Assembly (NCBI GenBank): GCA_025361505.1
Contig: JANYKZ010000041.1
Span: forward strand, 1 to 33,370
Direction of reading: 5' to 3'
DNA: 33,370 nucleotides
Source: Coriobacteriia bacterium
Lineage (GTDB): Bacteria; Actinomycetota; Coriobacteriia; Anaerosomatales; PALSA-660
The notes under the pieces are model-generated. The model was not told the origin of the DNA. It searched no databases and worked only from the letters and a program-made list of their open reading frames with translations. The first letter of the stretch is position 1, and every line of letters starts with the position of its first letter. The translations under genes and the position numbers were made by a program. Below are positions 13,365 through 21,880 of the stretch, piece by piece.

Positions 13365-14867
13365 CTACCGCGCGCTCGAGGGCCGCCACCGAAGGTCGGG
13401 CTGCTTGACCGCGCGGGCCTCGTCCAGACGACGCACCGGCGTGCTGTACGGGGCTCCGTGGAGCAGGTCCGGGTCCGAGGCCGCTTCCGCGGCGATCTCC
13501 AGCATGACCTCGATCATGCGGTCGAGGTCCTCCAGGGACTCGGTCTCGGTCGGTTCGAACATGATGGCCTCGTCCACGATCAGAGGGAAGTAGATCGTGG
13601 GCGGGTGGATCCCGTAGTCGAGAAGGCGCTTGGCCACGTCCAGCGTGTGAACCCCGTGCTCTTTGCGCAGACGAGCGCCGGAGAGCACGAACTCGTGCAT
13701 GCAGGGCCGGTCGTAGGGCAGCGGGTACGTGCCCTTGAGCTTCTCCTTCATGTAGTTCGCGGAGAGCACCGCCTGCTCACTGGCGGCGCGGAGGCCGTCG
13801 CCCCCGAGCGCCAGGACGTACGCGTACGCGCGCACGAGCACGCCGAAGTTGCCGAAGGACGAGCGGACCCGACCGATCGAGTGATCGGTCCACCCGACAC
13901 CGAAGGTGCCGTCATCGAGGCGCACCGGCAGCGGACCCGGCAGGAACGGCGCGAGCGCCGCCGTCACACAGACGGGGCCGGCGCCGGGCCCGCCTCCGCC
14001 GTGCGGCGTGCTGAACGTCTTGTGGAGGTTGATGTGGAGGGCGTCGAATCCCATGTCGCCGGGACGGGCCTTGCCCATGATCGCGTTCATGTTCGCGCCG
14101 TCGCAGTACGCGAGTGCACCGACCGCGTGGACAGCCTCGGTGATCGCGACGATGTTCGGGTCGAAGAGCCCGAGCGTGTTCGGGTTCGTGAGCATGAGCG
14201 CCGCCACGTCCGTGTCGAGCGCGGCCTTGAGCGCGTCGAGGTCGACGGCGCCGCGAGCGTCGCTGGCGATCGTCGTGACCTCGTAGCCGGCCATCGCCAC
14301 GGTCGCCGGGTTGGTCCCGTGGGCCGCGTCCGGGATGATGACCCGCTTGCGCGGGTCTCCCTTGGCGGTGTGGTAGGCGCGGAACATCATCACCGCGGTG
14401 AACTCGCCGTGAGCGCCGGCGGCCGGCTGGAGCGTGACGCCGGGTAGCCCTGAGATCTCGGCCAGCGCGTCCGAGAGTCCGACCATCAGGCCAAGGGCAC
14501 CCTGGAAGGTCTCGAGGGGCTGGTACGGATGGAGGCCGGAGAGACCCTCGAGCCGGCACACGTCCTCGTTCAGCCTCGGGTTGTACTTCATGGTGCACGA
14601 GCCGAGAGGGTACGGACCGGAATCCACCCCGAAGTTCATCGTGGCGAGGTGGTGGTAGTGGCGGGCGATCTCGACCTCGGTGACATGCGGGAGCGCGGGA
14701 GCGTGCGAGCGCACGCTACCGGCCAGTGCCTCGTCGAGCGAGATCTCCGGAACGTCGAGCGGGGGTGCCTCGACGCAGCGCGACTCGGGCGAACCGGTCT
14801 CGAAGATCAGCTTGCGCGGGCCCCGCGTCGGAGCGTCCGTCGGGAATCGAGCGTCGGAAGCGGTCAC
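13365..14867 (-). CDS. gcvPB: Glycine dehydrogenase (decarboxylating), subunit 2
   Basis: A 500-aa PLP-dependent C-terminal half of the split P-protein. Together with GcvPA it decarboxylates glycine and transfers the aminomethyl group to lipoyl-GcvH. The PLP lysine is K283 in NLHKTFSTPHGGGGPG. YPLGSCTMKYNPR at 86-98 and AAHGTNPAT at 181-189 are family hallmarks. GTG at 14867 overlaps the gcvPA stop (GTGA), so the two subunits are translationally coupled. Length is normal for the two-subunit form found in many anaerobes and archaea. Confidence 0.96.
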   Translation of the reverse strand: MTASDARFPTDAPTRGPRKLIFETGSPESRCVEAPPLDVPEISLDEALAGSVRSHAPALPHVTEVEIARHYHHLATMNFGVDSGPYPLGSCTMKYNPRLNEDVCRLEGLSGLHPYQPLETFQGALGLMVGLSDALAEISGLPGVTLQPAAGAHGEFTAVMMFRAYHTAKGDPRKRVIIPDAAHGTNPATVAMAGYEVTTIASDARGAVDLDALKAALDTDVAALMLTNPNTLGLFDPNIVAITEAVHAVGALAYCDGANMNAIMGKARPGDMGFDALHINLHKTFSTPHGGGGPGAGPVCVTAALAPFLPGPLPVRLDDGTFGVGWTDHSIGRVRSSFGNFGVLVRAYAYVLALGGDGLRAASEQAVLSANYMKEKLKGTYPLPYDRPCMHEFVLSGARLRKEHGVHTLDVAKRLLDYGIHPPTIYFPLIVDEAIMFEPTETESLEDLDRMIEVMLEIAAEAASDPDLLHGAPYSTPVRRLDEARAVKQPDLRWRPSSAR

Positions 14868-16201
14868 AGTGACGCCACCTCCTTCGCCAGCGAATCCATC
14901 TCGGCCTTGGTTCGCTTCTCGGTTACCGCGAAGAGGACGAGGCCGTCCATGCCCGGGTCGATCGTGCCCAGATCCACTCCGGCCAGGAAGCCTCGGCGGA
15001 GCATCTGGGCGTGCATGGCCGCGGGATCGCCCGCGTACCGCAGCGCGAACTCGTTGGCGAACGGCGCGGAGTACGGCGCGTCGAACTTCTCCGTGGCGAG
15101 AAGCGCGTCGCGCAGGTAGTGGGCCTTCGCGACGCAGGCGCGTCCCACGCTCTCGAGTCCGGCCGCGCCGACGGCGGACAGATAGACCGCGGCGGCCAGC
15201 GCGTTGAGCGCGTGGTTCGAACAGATGTTGCTCGTCGCCTTCTCGCGCCGGATGTGCTGCTCACGGGTCTGCATCGTCAGTACGAACGCTCCCCTGCCGT
15301 CCACGTCGACGGTCCGGCCGACGATGCGGCCCGGCAGCTGGCGCAGATGGGCCTGGCGGCAGGCGAAGAACCCAAGGCCCGGGCCGCCCATCGACATGGG
15401 GTTGCCGAGCGGCTGCCCCTCCCCCACGACGATGTCGGCGCCGAATGACGACGGCGGCTCGAGAACTCCTGCGAGGATCGGGTTGACCGAGACGACGAAC
15501 AGAGCGCCCGCGGCGTGGGCGACCTGGCCGAGGGCCGCGAGGTCCTCGAGGTGGCCGACGAAGTTGGGTGACGAGACGAGCAGCGCCGCGGTCGAGTCGT
15601 CGACAAGCAGCGCGGCGGTCGCCGCGGAGATGACCCCGTCCTCAACAGGGCACGTGACGACCTCGATGTTCCCGGAAGCCGCGTACGTGCGCAGCACGAC
15701 ACGCCATTCGGGATGCACGGAACCAGCGACGACGACCTTGTGCCGCTTCGTGATGCGCGACGCCATCAAGGCCGCCTCGACGAAGGCGGTCGCGCCGTCG
15801 TACATCGACGCGTTGGCGACGTCCATTCCGGTGAGCTCGCACATCAGGGTCTGGAACTCGTAGATGTTCTGGAGCGTTCCCTGGCTGACCTCCGGCTGGT
15901 ACGGCGTGTAGGCCGTGAAGAACTCCGGCCGACGCACGACGTGGTCGACGATCGCAGGGATGTAGTGGTCGTAGCAGCCCGCGCCCGCGAAGGAGACGAG
16001 CCTGGTGGCAGGCGTGTTCGCGTCGGCCAGCGCCCGCATGGCGGCGGCCGTCTCCATCTCGCTCAGCCCATCGGGCAGGTCGAGTGGACGCCCGAGCCTC
16101 ACGGCCTCGGGAACGGACTCGAACAGTTCGTCGACATCGGTCACGCCGACGGAACGCAGCATCGCGTCGCGATGCTCACAACTCACCGGTGAGAAGCGCA
16201 C
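14864..16201 (-). CDS. gcvPA: Glycine dehydrogenase (decarboxylating), subunit 1
   Basis: A 445-aa N-terminal half of the split P-protein. Recognisable blocks include SFAGAGCYDHYIPAIVDH, FFTAYTPYQPEVSQGTLQ, YDGATAFVEA, GGPGLGFFACR and REQHIRREKATSNICSNHAL. This half lacks the PLP lysine and forms the active heterodimer with GcvPB. GTG at 16201 gives the usual N-terminus (MRFSPVSCEHRDAMLRSVGV) and lies six bases after the gcvH stop. It sits between gcvH and gcvPB in a co-directional operon. Confidence 0.96.
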   Translation of the reverse strand: MRFSPVSCEHRDAMLRSVGVTDVDELFESVPEAVRLGRPLDLPDGLSEMETAAAMRALADANTPATRLVSFAGAGCYDHYIPAIVDHVVRRPEFFTAYTPYQPEVSQGTLQNIYEFQTLMCELTGMDVANASMYDGATAFVEAALMASRITKRHKVVVAGSVHPEWRVVLRTYAASGNIEVVTCPVEDGVISAATAALLVDDSTAALLVSSPNFVGHLEDLAALGQVAHAAGALFVVSVNPILAGVLEPPSSFGADIVVGEGQPLGNPMSMGGPGLGFFACRQAHLRQLPGRIVGRTVDVDGRGAFVLTMQTREQHIRREKATSNICSNHALNALAAAVYLSAVGAAGLESVGRACVAKAHYLRDALLATEKFDAPYSAPFANEFALRYAGDPAAMHAQMLRRGFLAGVDLGTIDPGMDGLVLFAVTEKRTKAEMDSLAKEVASL

Positions 16202-16207
16202 AGCGGC

Positions 16208-16591
16208 CTACGCCTCGTTCGCTATGAAGGACTCGTACTCGTCCGCGCTCATCAAGCCGTCGAGCTGCGAGGGGTCCGAGAGGGTGACCTTGACCATCCA
16301 GCCCGCGCCGTACGCGTCGCTGTTGATGGACTCGGGGGCCGCGTCCAGGTCGTCGTTGACCTCGACGACCGTGCCGGAGACCGGTGCGAACAGCTCGGAT
16401 ACGGACTTGACGGACTCGATCTCGCCGAACGTATCGCCGAAGACGAGCTCGTCTCCGACGGAGGGAAGGTCGACGTAGACGACCTCGCCGAGCTGGTCCT
16501 GCGCGAAGTCGGAGATGCCGATCACGGCCGTTTCACCCTCGACGCGGACCCACTCGTGCTCCTTGTCGTAGTGCAGATCTGCCGGGTTCAT
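16208..16591 (-). CDS. gcvH: Glycine cleavage system H protein
   Basis: A 127-aa lipoyl carrier that shuttles the aminomethyl intermediate between the P, T and L proteins. The lipoylated lysine is K62 in ESVKSVSELFAP. The start HYDKEHEWVRVEG and the GEVVYVDLP block are diagnostic. ATG at 16591 has AAGGAG about eleven bases upstream. It is flanked by gcvT (57-base gap) and gcvPA. The nearby FHA and MerR genes recall the mycobacterial gcvH-garA-Rv1828 neighbourhood. No gene for the L protein (dihydrolipoamide dehydrogenase) is in the window. Confidence 0.97.
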   Translation of the reverse strand: MNPADLHYDKEHEWVRVEGETAVIGISDFAQDQLGEVVYVDLPSVGDELVFGDTFGEIESVKSVSELFAPVSGTVVEVNDDLDAAPESINSDAYGAGWMVKVTLSDPSQLDGLMSADEYESFIANEA

Positions 16592-16648
16592 TCGCTCGTG
16601 CGCTCCTTCGGGTCGGGGGACCGGCGCGCTTCGCAGCGCGACGACGGG

Positions 16649-17743
16649 TCAGGCCGAGAGTGACGTATGCGCCACGAACGGCGGACGGACGACGGTCGCG
16701 GACACGTTCTTGCGTCGTGCGGTGATCTCAAGGCGCGTTCCCGGCTCAGCGAGCGCGGCGGGCACGTAGGCCGTCGCGATACCGTGCTCGAGGGTCGGAG
16801 AGAAGGTGCCGCTTGCCACAGTACCGACCTCCACACCGTCGTGCAACACGGGGTACCCGTGCCTCGGGACTCCCTCGGACACGGTCAGACCCACGAGCTT
16901 CCGTTCGGGTCCCGCCTCCTTGATCGCGGCGAGGACGTCGCGTCCGATGAACTCGCCCTTCTTCATCGAGACGACCCAGGAGAGGCCCGCGCTGATCGGG
17001 TCGATCGAGCGGTCCATGTCGGTGCCGTGGAGCGGATAGCCCATCTCGAGGCGCAGCGTGTCACGGGCGCCCAGCCCGCACGGAGTCACCTCGGAGTAGC
17101 TGAGGAGCAGGCGCCAGACGGTCGCGGCGTCGGCGGCGGAGCACACGATCTCCACTCCGTCCTCTCCTGTGTAGCCGGTGCGTGCGAGCAGCACGGAGAT
17201 CGAGTCGTCGAGCCGCGCCTCGGCGATGTGGAAGCGAGCGGGAGGCTCCTCGCCGGACAGCTCGGTGATGATCCGGACGGCCTCCGGGCCCTGGAGCGCG
17301 ATGAGCCCGGTGCGCTCCGACTCGTCGACGAACTCGACCTCGGCGGGCAGGTGTCCGGCGATCCACTCGGCGTCGACCGCGCGGTTCGAGGCGTTGGCGA
17401 TGATCAGGTACTCGAGGTCTCCCGTGTGGTAGACGATCAGGTCGTCGATGATGCCGCCGGCCTCGTCGCACATGACGGTGTAGACCGCCTTGCCCAACTC
17501 GTCGATCTTGTGCAGGTCGTTGGTGACGAGCCGCTGGAGCGCGTCGAACGCCTCGAACCCGAACACGCGGAACTCGGCCATGTGGCAGACGTCGAAGACG
17601 CCCGCCGAAGCGCGGACCGCCTTGTGCTCGTCGATGATCCCCGCGTACTGGACCGGCATCTCGAATCCGGCGAACGGGACCATCCGCGCGCCGAGCGCGA
17701 GATGCTCCTCATAGAGCGGAGTGCGTGAGAGTGCTTCTGTCAT
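16649..17743 (-). CDS. gcvT: Glycine cleavage system T protein (aminomethyltransferase)
   Basis: A 364-aa enzyme that moves the methylene group from aminomethyl-lipoyl-GcvH to tetrahydrofolate, releasing ammonia. Family features include GARMVPFAGFEMPVQY at about 17-32, DVCHMAEFRVFG, a folate-binding acidic residue in the ARTGYTGEDG region, and LRLEMGYPLHGTDMD. ATG at 17743 has an AAGGGGA site upstream. It is the first gene of gcvT-gcvH-gcvPA-gcvPB-lplA. The 57 bases between it and dacA are too short for a full glycine riboswitch, and none is visible. Confidence 0.96.
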   Translation of the reverse strand: MTEALSRTPLYEEHLALGARMVPFAGFEMPVQYAGIIDEHKAVRASAGVFDVCHMAEFRVFGFEAFDALQRLVTNDLHKIDELGKAVYTVMCDEAGGIIDDLIVYHTGDLEYLIIANASNRAVDAEWIAGHLPAEVEFVDESERTGLIALQGPEAVRIITELSGEEPPARFHIAEARLDDSISVLLARTGYTGEDGVEIVCSAADAATVWRLLLSYSEVTPCGLGARDTLRLEMGYPLHGTDMDRSIDPISAGLSWVVSMKKGEFIGRDVLAAIKEAGPERKLVGLTVSEGVPRHGYPVLHDGVEVGTVASGTFSPTLEHGIATAYVPAALAEPGTRLEITARRKNVSATVVRPPFVAHTSLSA

Positions 17744-17800
17744 GCGCTGATCCCCTTCCCGATCGACACGTACCAGCAGCCCGAACCCATGCCGCAGGTC

Positions 17801-19021
17801 CTACTTCCCGAACACGGCACGCCAGATCCGGGCGAAGAAGAACACGATGCGCTGCCCGATGCTCGGCGCCGGAACGTCCGAGGACGCCACGACCGGCACC
17901 TGGGTCAGCACGGTGTCACCCTGATAGAGGGTCATCGTACCAAGGACCTCGCCCTTCGAGACCGGCGCGGCCACATCCGCATTCAGCACGACGCGCCGTT
18001 CCACGGGGCCGGCCAGGTCGAAGACCGGCATCGAGGTCGTCTCCGCCGTCTCGGCCGGCACCGTCCGATCGAGGTAGTCGGAGACCGGGACGCGCCCGAA
18101 TACCTCCCCCGCCTGTACGACGGTCGTGGCCTTGTAGTGAGCGAAGCCCCAATCGAGCAGCTTGGTCGCCTGCTTCGCGCGCCCCACCTCGTTCGCCGCG
18201 CCCATCACGGTACCGATGAGCTCGATGTTCCCGCGCTTCACCGCGAACACCACGCAGTAGCCGGCGTTGTTCGTCCAGCCGGTCTTGACGCCCTCGGTGC
18301 CCGGATAGCTCTTGAGCAGCGAGTTGTGGTTGGTGAGCACGTGCGTGTACCGGTCGGAGCGCACCTTGACGGTGTAGGTCCCGACGATCTGGCGGAACAC
18401 CGGGTTGCGCATCGCGTAGCGCGCGAGCGCGGTGAGGTCCGCGGCCGACGTGTAGTGGCCGTTCGCATCGAGGCCGTGGGGGTTCACGTAGTGGGTGTTG
18501 ACCAGGTCCAGCTGCGCGGCCTTGGCGTTCATCATCGCGACGAACGAATCGACCGTCCCGCCCACGTACTCGGCAGCCAGGGTCGCTGCGTCATTGCCGG
18601 ACTGAACCAGGACTCCCTTGAGGAGCTCGCCCAGCGGGATGCGCTCACCCGTCACGAGGCCCATCGAGGACTGTCCGACCGTCGACGCCGCCTTGTCGGC
18701 GGTCACGATCGAGTTCAGATCGGCCTTCTCGAGGACGACGACCGCCGTCATGATCTTGGTCGTCGAAGCCATGGCGCGCCGGCTGTCGGCGTTGCGCGCC
18801 CACAGCTGACGCCCGTCCATGGTCATCAGCGTGCCCGCCGGCACGTACAGGTCGGGCGCCTGAGCGCGGAGCGCCGGGTCGGCGGACACCTGCACGCGGC
18901 CGATGTAGTCGACGTCGAGGACCGCGGCCTGCGCCGGGACGACGATCGCGGACATGAGGGCGAACGAGATCAGGGCCGCGAGGGCCTGAGTGCGTCGCGC
19001 AGAGGTCGTCCTGCGAGTCAT
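17801..19021 (-). CDS. dacA: D-alanyl-D-alanine carboxypeptidase (DacA-type PBP5 family)
   Basis: A 406-aa serine peptidase S11 that trims the terminal D-Ala of peptidoglycan stem peptides outside the membrane. A signal peptide covers about residues 1-33. Catalytic motifs are S86-T-T-K89, SGN at 141-143 and KTG at 246-248. A C-terminal beta domain is followed by an amphipathic/hydrophobic end (IVFFFARIWRAVFGK) that probably anchors it to the membrane, as in PBP5. The longer frame to 19270 is rejected; ATG at 19021 has GGGGA upstream and begins the signal peptide. It lies upstream of gcvT on the same strand, 57 bases apart, but is functionally unrelated. It is divergent from the GGDEF-like gene. 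Confidence 0.93.
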   Translation of the reverse strand: MTRRTTSARRTQALAALISFALMSAIVVPAQAAVLDVDYIGRVQVSADPALRAQAPDLYVPAGTLMTMDGRQLWARNADSRRAMASTTKIMTAVVVLEKADLNSIVTADKAASTVGQSSMGLVTGERIPLGELLKGVLVQSGNDAATLAAEYVGGTVDSFVAMMNAKAAQLDLVNTHYVNPHGLDANGHYTSAADLTALARYAMRNPVFRQIVGTYTVKVRSDRYTHVLTNHNSLLKSYPGTEGVKTGWTNNAGYCVVFAVKRGNIELIGTVMGAANEVGRAKQATKLLDWGFAHYKATTVVQAGEVFGRVPVSDYLDRTVPAETAETTSMPVFDLAGPVERRVVLNADVAAPVSKGEVLGTMTLYQGDTVLTQVPVVASSDVPAPSIGQRIVFFFARIWRAVFGK

Positions 19022-19268
19022 GCGTCCCCGTTCGCTCCGGTGATCGTCCGCCCCTGAACAGCACGACAGGTGCCGTCGCGCGGGGTTTGTATGGTACGAC
19101 ACCCTCGGAGGCGGCGCTCGCGACGTTGCTCCACGGTTACGGCCGACGGGCCGCCGCGCTCGCGCGCGTGGCGCGCGGCAGACGTTCGCGTATGATGAGC
19201 GGGCCGGCCTCGACCGGCAACACCTCGCGACCGTCTTCGCCCCGGCAGGCCACGGCGGAAGGGCAGTC

Positions 19269-20048
19269 ATGGACTACTCCCGATTCGAGCGTCTCACCAT
19301 CGCCCTCGGGGCGGTCGCCATCATGGCGACCGCGACGTTCTCGCTCTATCCCGCTCCCGACGCGGTCGAACTCGTCGCTCAGCTCCTTCTGCTCGCGGTG
19401 CTGGTGGGAGCGGTGCGCTGGGGACGGCGCGGAGGCACGTTCACCGCCGTCGTCGCGACGGTCGCCTACATCCTCATGCGCATCAACTGGCTGGGCGGCC
19501 TCAGCCTCGCACCGGGATTCACCCGCCTCCTGCTTATCCGTGCGGCCACCTACGCGCTGGTCGGCATCGCCGGGGGTGAGGCCTGCACCCGAGTGAAGTA
19601 CCTCTTCGCGCGTGCACAGGACGACCTTGCGATCGACCCGTCGAGCCGCGTGTACACGGCGGACTTCATCACGCGCATGGTGCGCATGGCCGTCGTCTCC
19701 TTCCGTCGCTACGGCGCGCCGTTCTCGGTGATCGTCCTCGAGATCGACGGATCCGTCACGGCGGGCCTGCGCGGCGCGAAGAGCGAGAGCGTGGTCCGGA
19801 CCATGGCGTCGTACCTGCGCAGCGAACTGAGGCTCGTCGACGACATCGGACGGCTCCGCAGCGGGTCCTTCCTCGTGCTCCTGCCTCAGACAGGGCGCGG
19901 GGAGGCGGAGGGCGTCGGCGCGCGGCTGGCGTCGGGACTGCGCGACTCCGTGGGCCTCGCCGACGGCGCGGTCCGCACCCAGGTGTTCGGCGCACTGGAG
20001 GACATCTCCGAGATCGAGGCGCTCTCCGCGGAGTTCACCACCGGCTGA
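19269..20048 (+). CDS. Membrane protein with degenerate GGDEF domain
   Basis: A 259-aa protein with several N-terminal membrane segments (about residues 8-27, 33-50, 56-71 and 84-103), a short linker, and a C-terminal nucleotide-cyclase-like domain (about 120-235). The domain order follows GGDEF proteins: YTADFITRMVRMAVVSFRRYGAPFSVIVLEID, then a helix, then RLRSGSFLVLLP. The signature GGDEF is replaced by RSGSF at 197-201, so diguanylate cyclase activity is very unlikely. It may be a sensor, scaffold or GTP-binding regulator. ATG at 19269 has GGAAGGG upstream. It is one of only three plus-strand genes in the window and is divergent from dacA. A possible -10 (TATGAT at 19191) lacks a convincing -35. 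Confidence 0.75.
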   Translation: MDYSRFERLTIALGAVAIMATATFSLYPAPDAVELVAQLLLLAVLVGAVRWGRRGGTFTAVVATVAYILMRINWLGGLSLAPGFTRLLLIRAATYALVGIAGGEACTRVKYLFARAQDDLAIDPSSRVYTADFITRMVRMAVVSFRRYGAPFSVIVLEIDGSVTAGLRGAKSESVVRTMASYLRSELRLVDDIGRLRSGSFLVLLPQTGRGEAEGVGARLASGLRDSVGLADGAVRTQVFGALEDISEIEALSAEFTTG

Positions 20049-20055
20049 CAGCCGG
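20041..20055. terminator. Short hairpin between convergent genes
   Basis: CCGGCT at 20041-20046 pairs with AGCCGG at 20050-20055. The stem includes the stop codon of the GGDEF-like gene. The ACT gene stop on the other strand is 11 bases beyond, so it may act in both directions. Stem short, no U-tract. Confidence 0.4.
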
Positions 20056-20065
20056 CGCGCATCGG

Positions 20066-20506
20066 CTACGCGGGGTCGGGCTCGTAGATCTGCGCCGCGT
20101 GGACCATCGCGAAGCCGGCAGCCGTCATGCACGCGACCGCCGCGTCGGGATCCGCGACCCTCAGGATGTCGACGGCCGTCTCCCCCGATGCGCGGGGGAA
20201 GCAGTAGAGGTACTCGACGTTGATGTCGCACGCGCCCAGCCGAGTGAGGACCTCCGCGAGACCGCCGGGACGGTCGGGGACCTCCACGGCCACCACCCGC
20301 GTCACCGACACAGCGAACCCGGCTCCCTCCAGGACGCGGCGTGCGGAGTGCGGCTTGTCGCAGATCACGCGCGCGACGCCGTACTCGCTCGTGTCCGCGA
20401 CCACGAGCGCATGCATATCGAAACCGGCATCGCCGAGCAACGTGCACATCTGCGCCAGTCTCCCCTTCTCGTTCTGAAGGAATACCGACAGCTGCTCGAT
20501 CAACAT
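20066..20506 (-). CDS. Tandem ACT-domain protein (copy 2)
   Basis: A 146-aa protein with two ACT domains (about residues 4-70 and 72-140). It is clearly paralogous to the ACT protein at 3917-4336: both begin with a QLSVF motif, and both have a DKP...GAGF/NAGF block and a PGGLA turn at the start of domain 2. It is likely an amino-acid-responsive regulatory protein. ATG at 20506 lies seven bases after the paaK copy 2 stop, so it is co-transcribed; here the order is paaK then ACT, the reverse of the first locus. Confidence 0.87.
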   Translation of the reverse strand: MLIEQLSVFLQNEKGRLAQMCTLLGDAGFDMHALVVADTSEYGVARVICDKPHSARRVLEGAGFAVSVTRVVAVEVPDRPGGLAEVLTRLGACDINVEYLYCFPRASGETAVDILRVADPDAAVACMTAAGFAMVHAAQIYEPDPA

Positions 20507-20513
20507 GGCGTCC

Positions 20514-21815
20514 TCACGCTCCCTTGTTCCGGAGGTCCACGACGCGCTTGGCCTTGCCTTCGCTGCGCTGGATCGCCCGCGGCTCGACGAGCTTCACATC
20601 GACGCTGACGGCGAGGGTCGCGGCGATCGCGCCCGACACCTTCCTCTGCAGCGCCTCGAGTTCCCTGATCTCGTCGAACTCGAAGTCCGGACTGACCTCG
20701 ACCTGGACCTCGACGGTGTCCATCGAGCCACGCTTGTCCAGCACCACCTGGTAGTGCGGCGCGACCCCGGAGATGCCCATGAGCACCTGCTCGATCTGGC
20801 TGGGGTAGACGTTCACACCACGGATGATGAGCATGTCGTCCGTGCGGCCCGTCACGCGCTCCATGCGGCGGAAGGTGCGCCCGCAGGCACACTCCCCCGG
20901 GACCATCCGGCTGATGTCGCGGGTGCGGTACCGGATGACGGGGATGCCCTCCTTCGTGAGCGTCGTGAAGACCACCTCTCCCTGCTCCCCGTCGGGCACC
21001 GGGAGCATGGTCTGCGGATCGATGATCTCGATGATGAAGTGGTCCTCGAACACGTGCAGGCCGTTCTGGTGCACGCACTCGGAGGCGACGCCGGGTCCCA
21101 TGACCTCCGAAAGGCCGTAGATGTCGATGGCGCGGATGCCCATCGTCTGCTCGATCTGCTTCCGCATGCCCTCGCTCCATGGCTCGGCGCCGAACACGCC
21201 GATCTTCAGCGGGAGCTCGCGGACGTCGATCCCCATCGACGCCGCGGTCTCGGCGATCAGCAGCGCGTAACTCGGCGTGCAGGCGAGCACGGTCACGCCG
21301 AAGTCCTTGAGGATCTGCACCTGTCGCGCGGTGTTGCCGCCCGACACGGGGATGGTCATCGCCCCGAGACGCTCCGAGCCGTAGTGGGCGCCGAGGCCAC
21401 CGGTGAACAGCCCGTAGCCGTAGGTGACCTGGACCACGTCGTCGGCGGTCGCTCCGGCGCAGGCGAGCGTGCGGGCCATGAGGTCGCTCCAGCGTTCGAC
21501 GTCGCCGCGGGTGTAGCCGACGACCGAGACCTGACCGGTGGTGCCCGACGACGAGTGCACGCGGACGATGTCGCGCTGTGGCACCGCGAACATGGCGAAG
21601 GGATAGGCCTCGCGGAGGTCGTCCTTGACCGTGAAGGGGACGCGCGCCAGGTCCGCCAGGGTCTCGAGCTGTTCGGGGCGGAAGCCCGCCTCGTCGAACT
21701 TGCGGCGGTAGATCGGCACGTTGACGTAGACGCGCGCCAGCTGGGTGCGAAGCCGCGCCAGCTGCAGCGCCTCGAGCGCCTCTCGCGACATGGTCTCGAG
21801 CTCGGGCTGGAACAT
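20514..21815 (-). CDS. paaK: Phenylacetate-CoA ligase (copy 2)
   Basis: A 433-aa AMP-forming ligase, the same length as copy 1 but clearly diverged. The P-loop reads SSSGTTGQ at 88-95, with glutamine where copy 1 and most relatives have lysine. Other motifs are [33 protein letters not shown], and a C-terminal EGKAKRVVD with likely catalytic K421. Cysteines in ASECVHQNG and CACGRTF are retained in part. ATG at 21815 follows GGAGGGG. No ior genes adjoin this copy, so its substrate may be a different aryl or acyl acid. Loss of the P-loop lysine could lower activity but need not abolish it, since the C-terminal lysine is intact. Confidence 0.9.
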   Translation of the reverse strand: MFQPELETMSREALEALQLARLRTQLARVYVNVPIYRRKFDEAGFRPEQLETLADLARVPFTVKDDLREAYPFAMFAVPQRDIVRVHSSSGTTGQVSVVGYTRGDVERWSDLMARTLACAGATADDVVQVTYGYGLFTGGLGAHYGSERLGAMTIPVSGGNTARQVQILKDFGVTVLACTPSYALLIAETAASMGIDVRELPLKIGVFGAEPWSEGMRKQIEQTMGIRAIDIYGLSEVMGPGVASECVHQNGLHVFEDHFIIEIIDPQTMLPVPDGEQGEVVFTTLTKEGIPVIRYRTRDISRMVPGECACGRTFRRMERVTGRTDDMLIIRGVNVYPSQIEQVLMGISGVAPHYQVVLDKRGSMDTVEVQVEVSPDFEFDEIRELEALQRKVSGAIAATLAVSVDVKLVEPRAIQRSEGKAKRVVDLRNKGA

Positions 21816-21880
21816 CGCGCCCCTCCGCAGGTGTCGCGCGCCCTCACGGCCGCGTCAGTCGGACTGCCCGGCCCCCCGGG

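Noticed and set aside
17744-17800. Glycine riboswitch upstream of gcvT
   Set aside because: The gap to dacA is 57 bases, too short for the tandem aptamer, and no conserved riboswitch core was recognised.
17789-19057. 422-aa plus-strand open frame opposite dacA
   Set aside because: Antisense shadow of dacA, which has complete SxxK, SxN and KTG motifs on the other strand.
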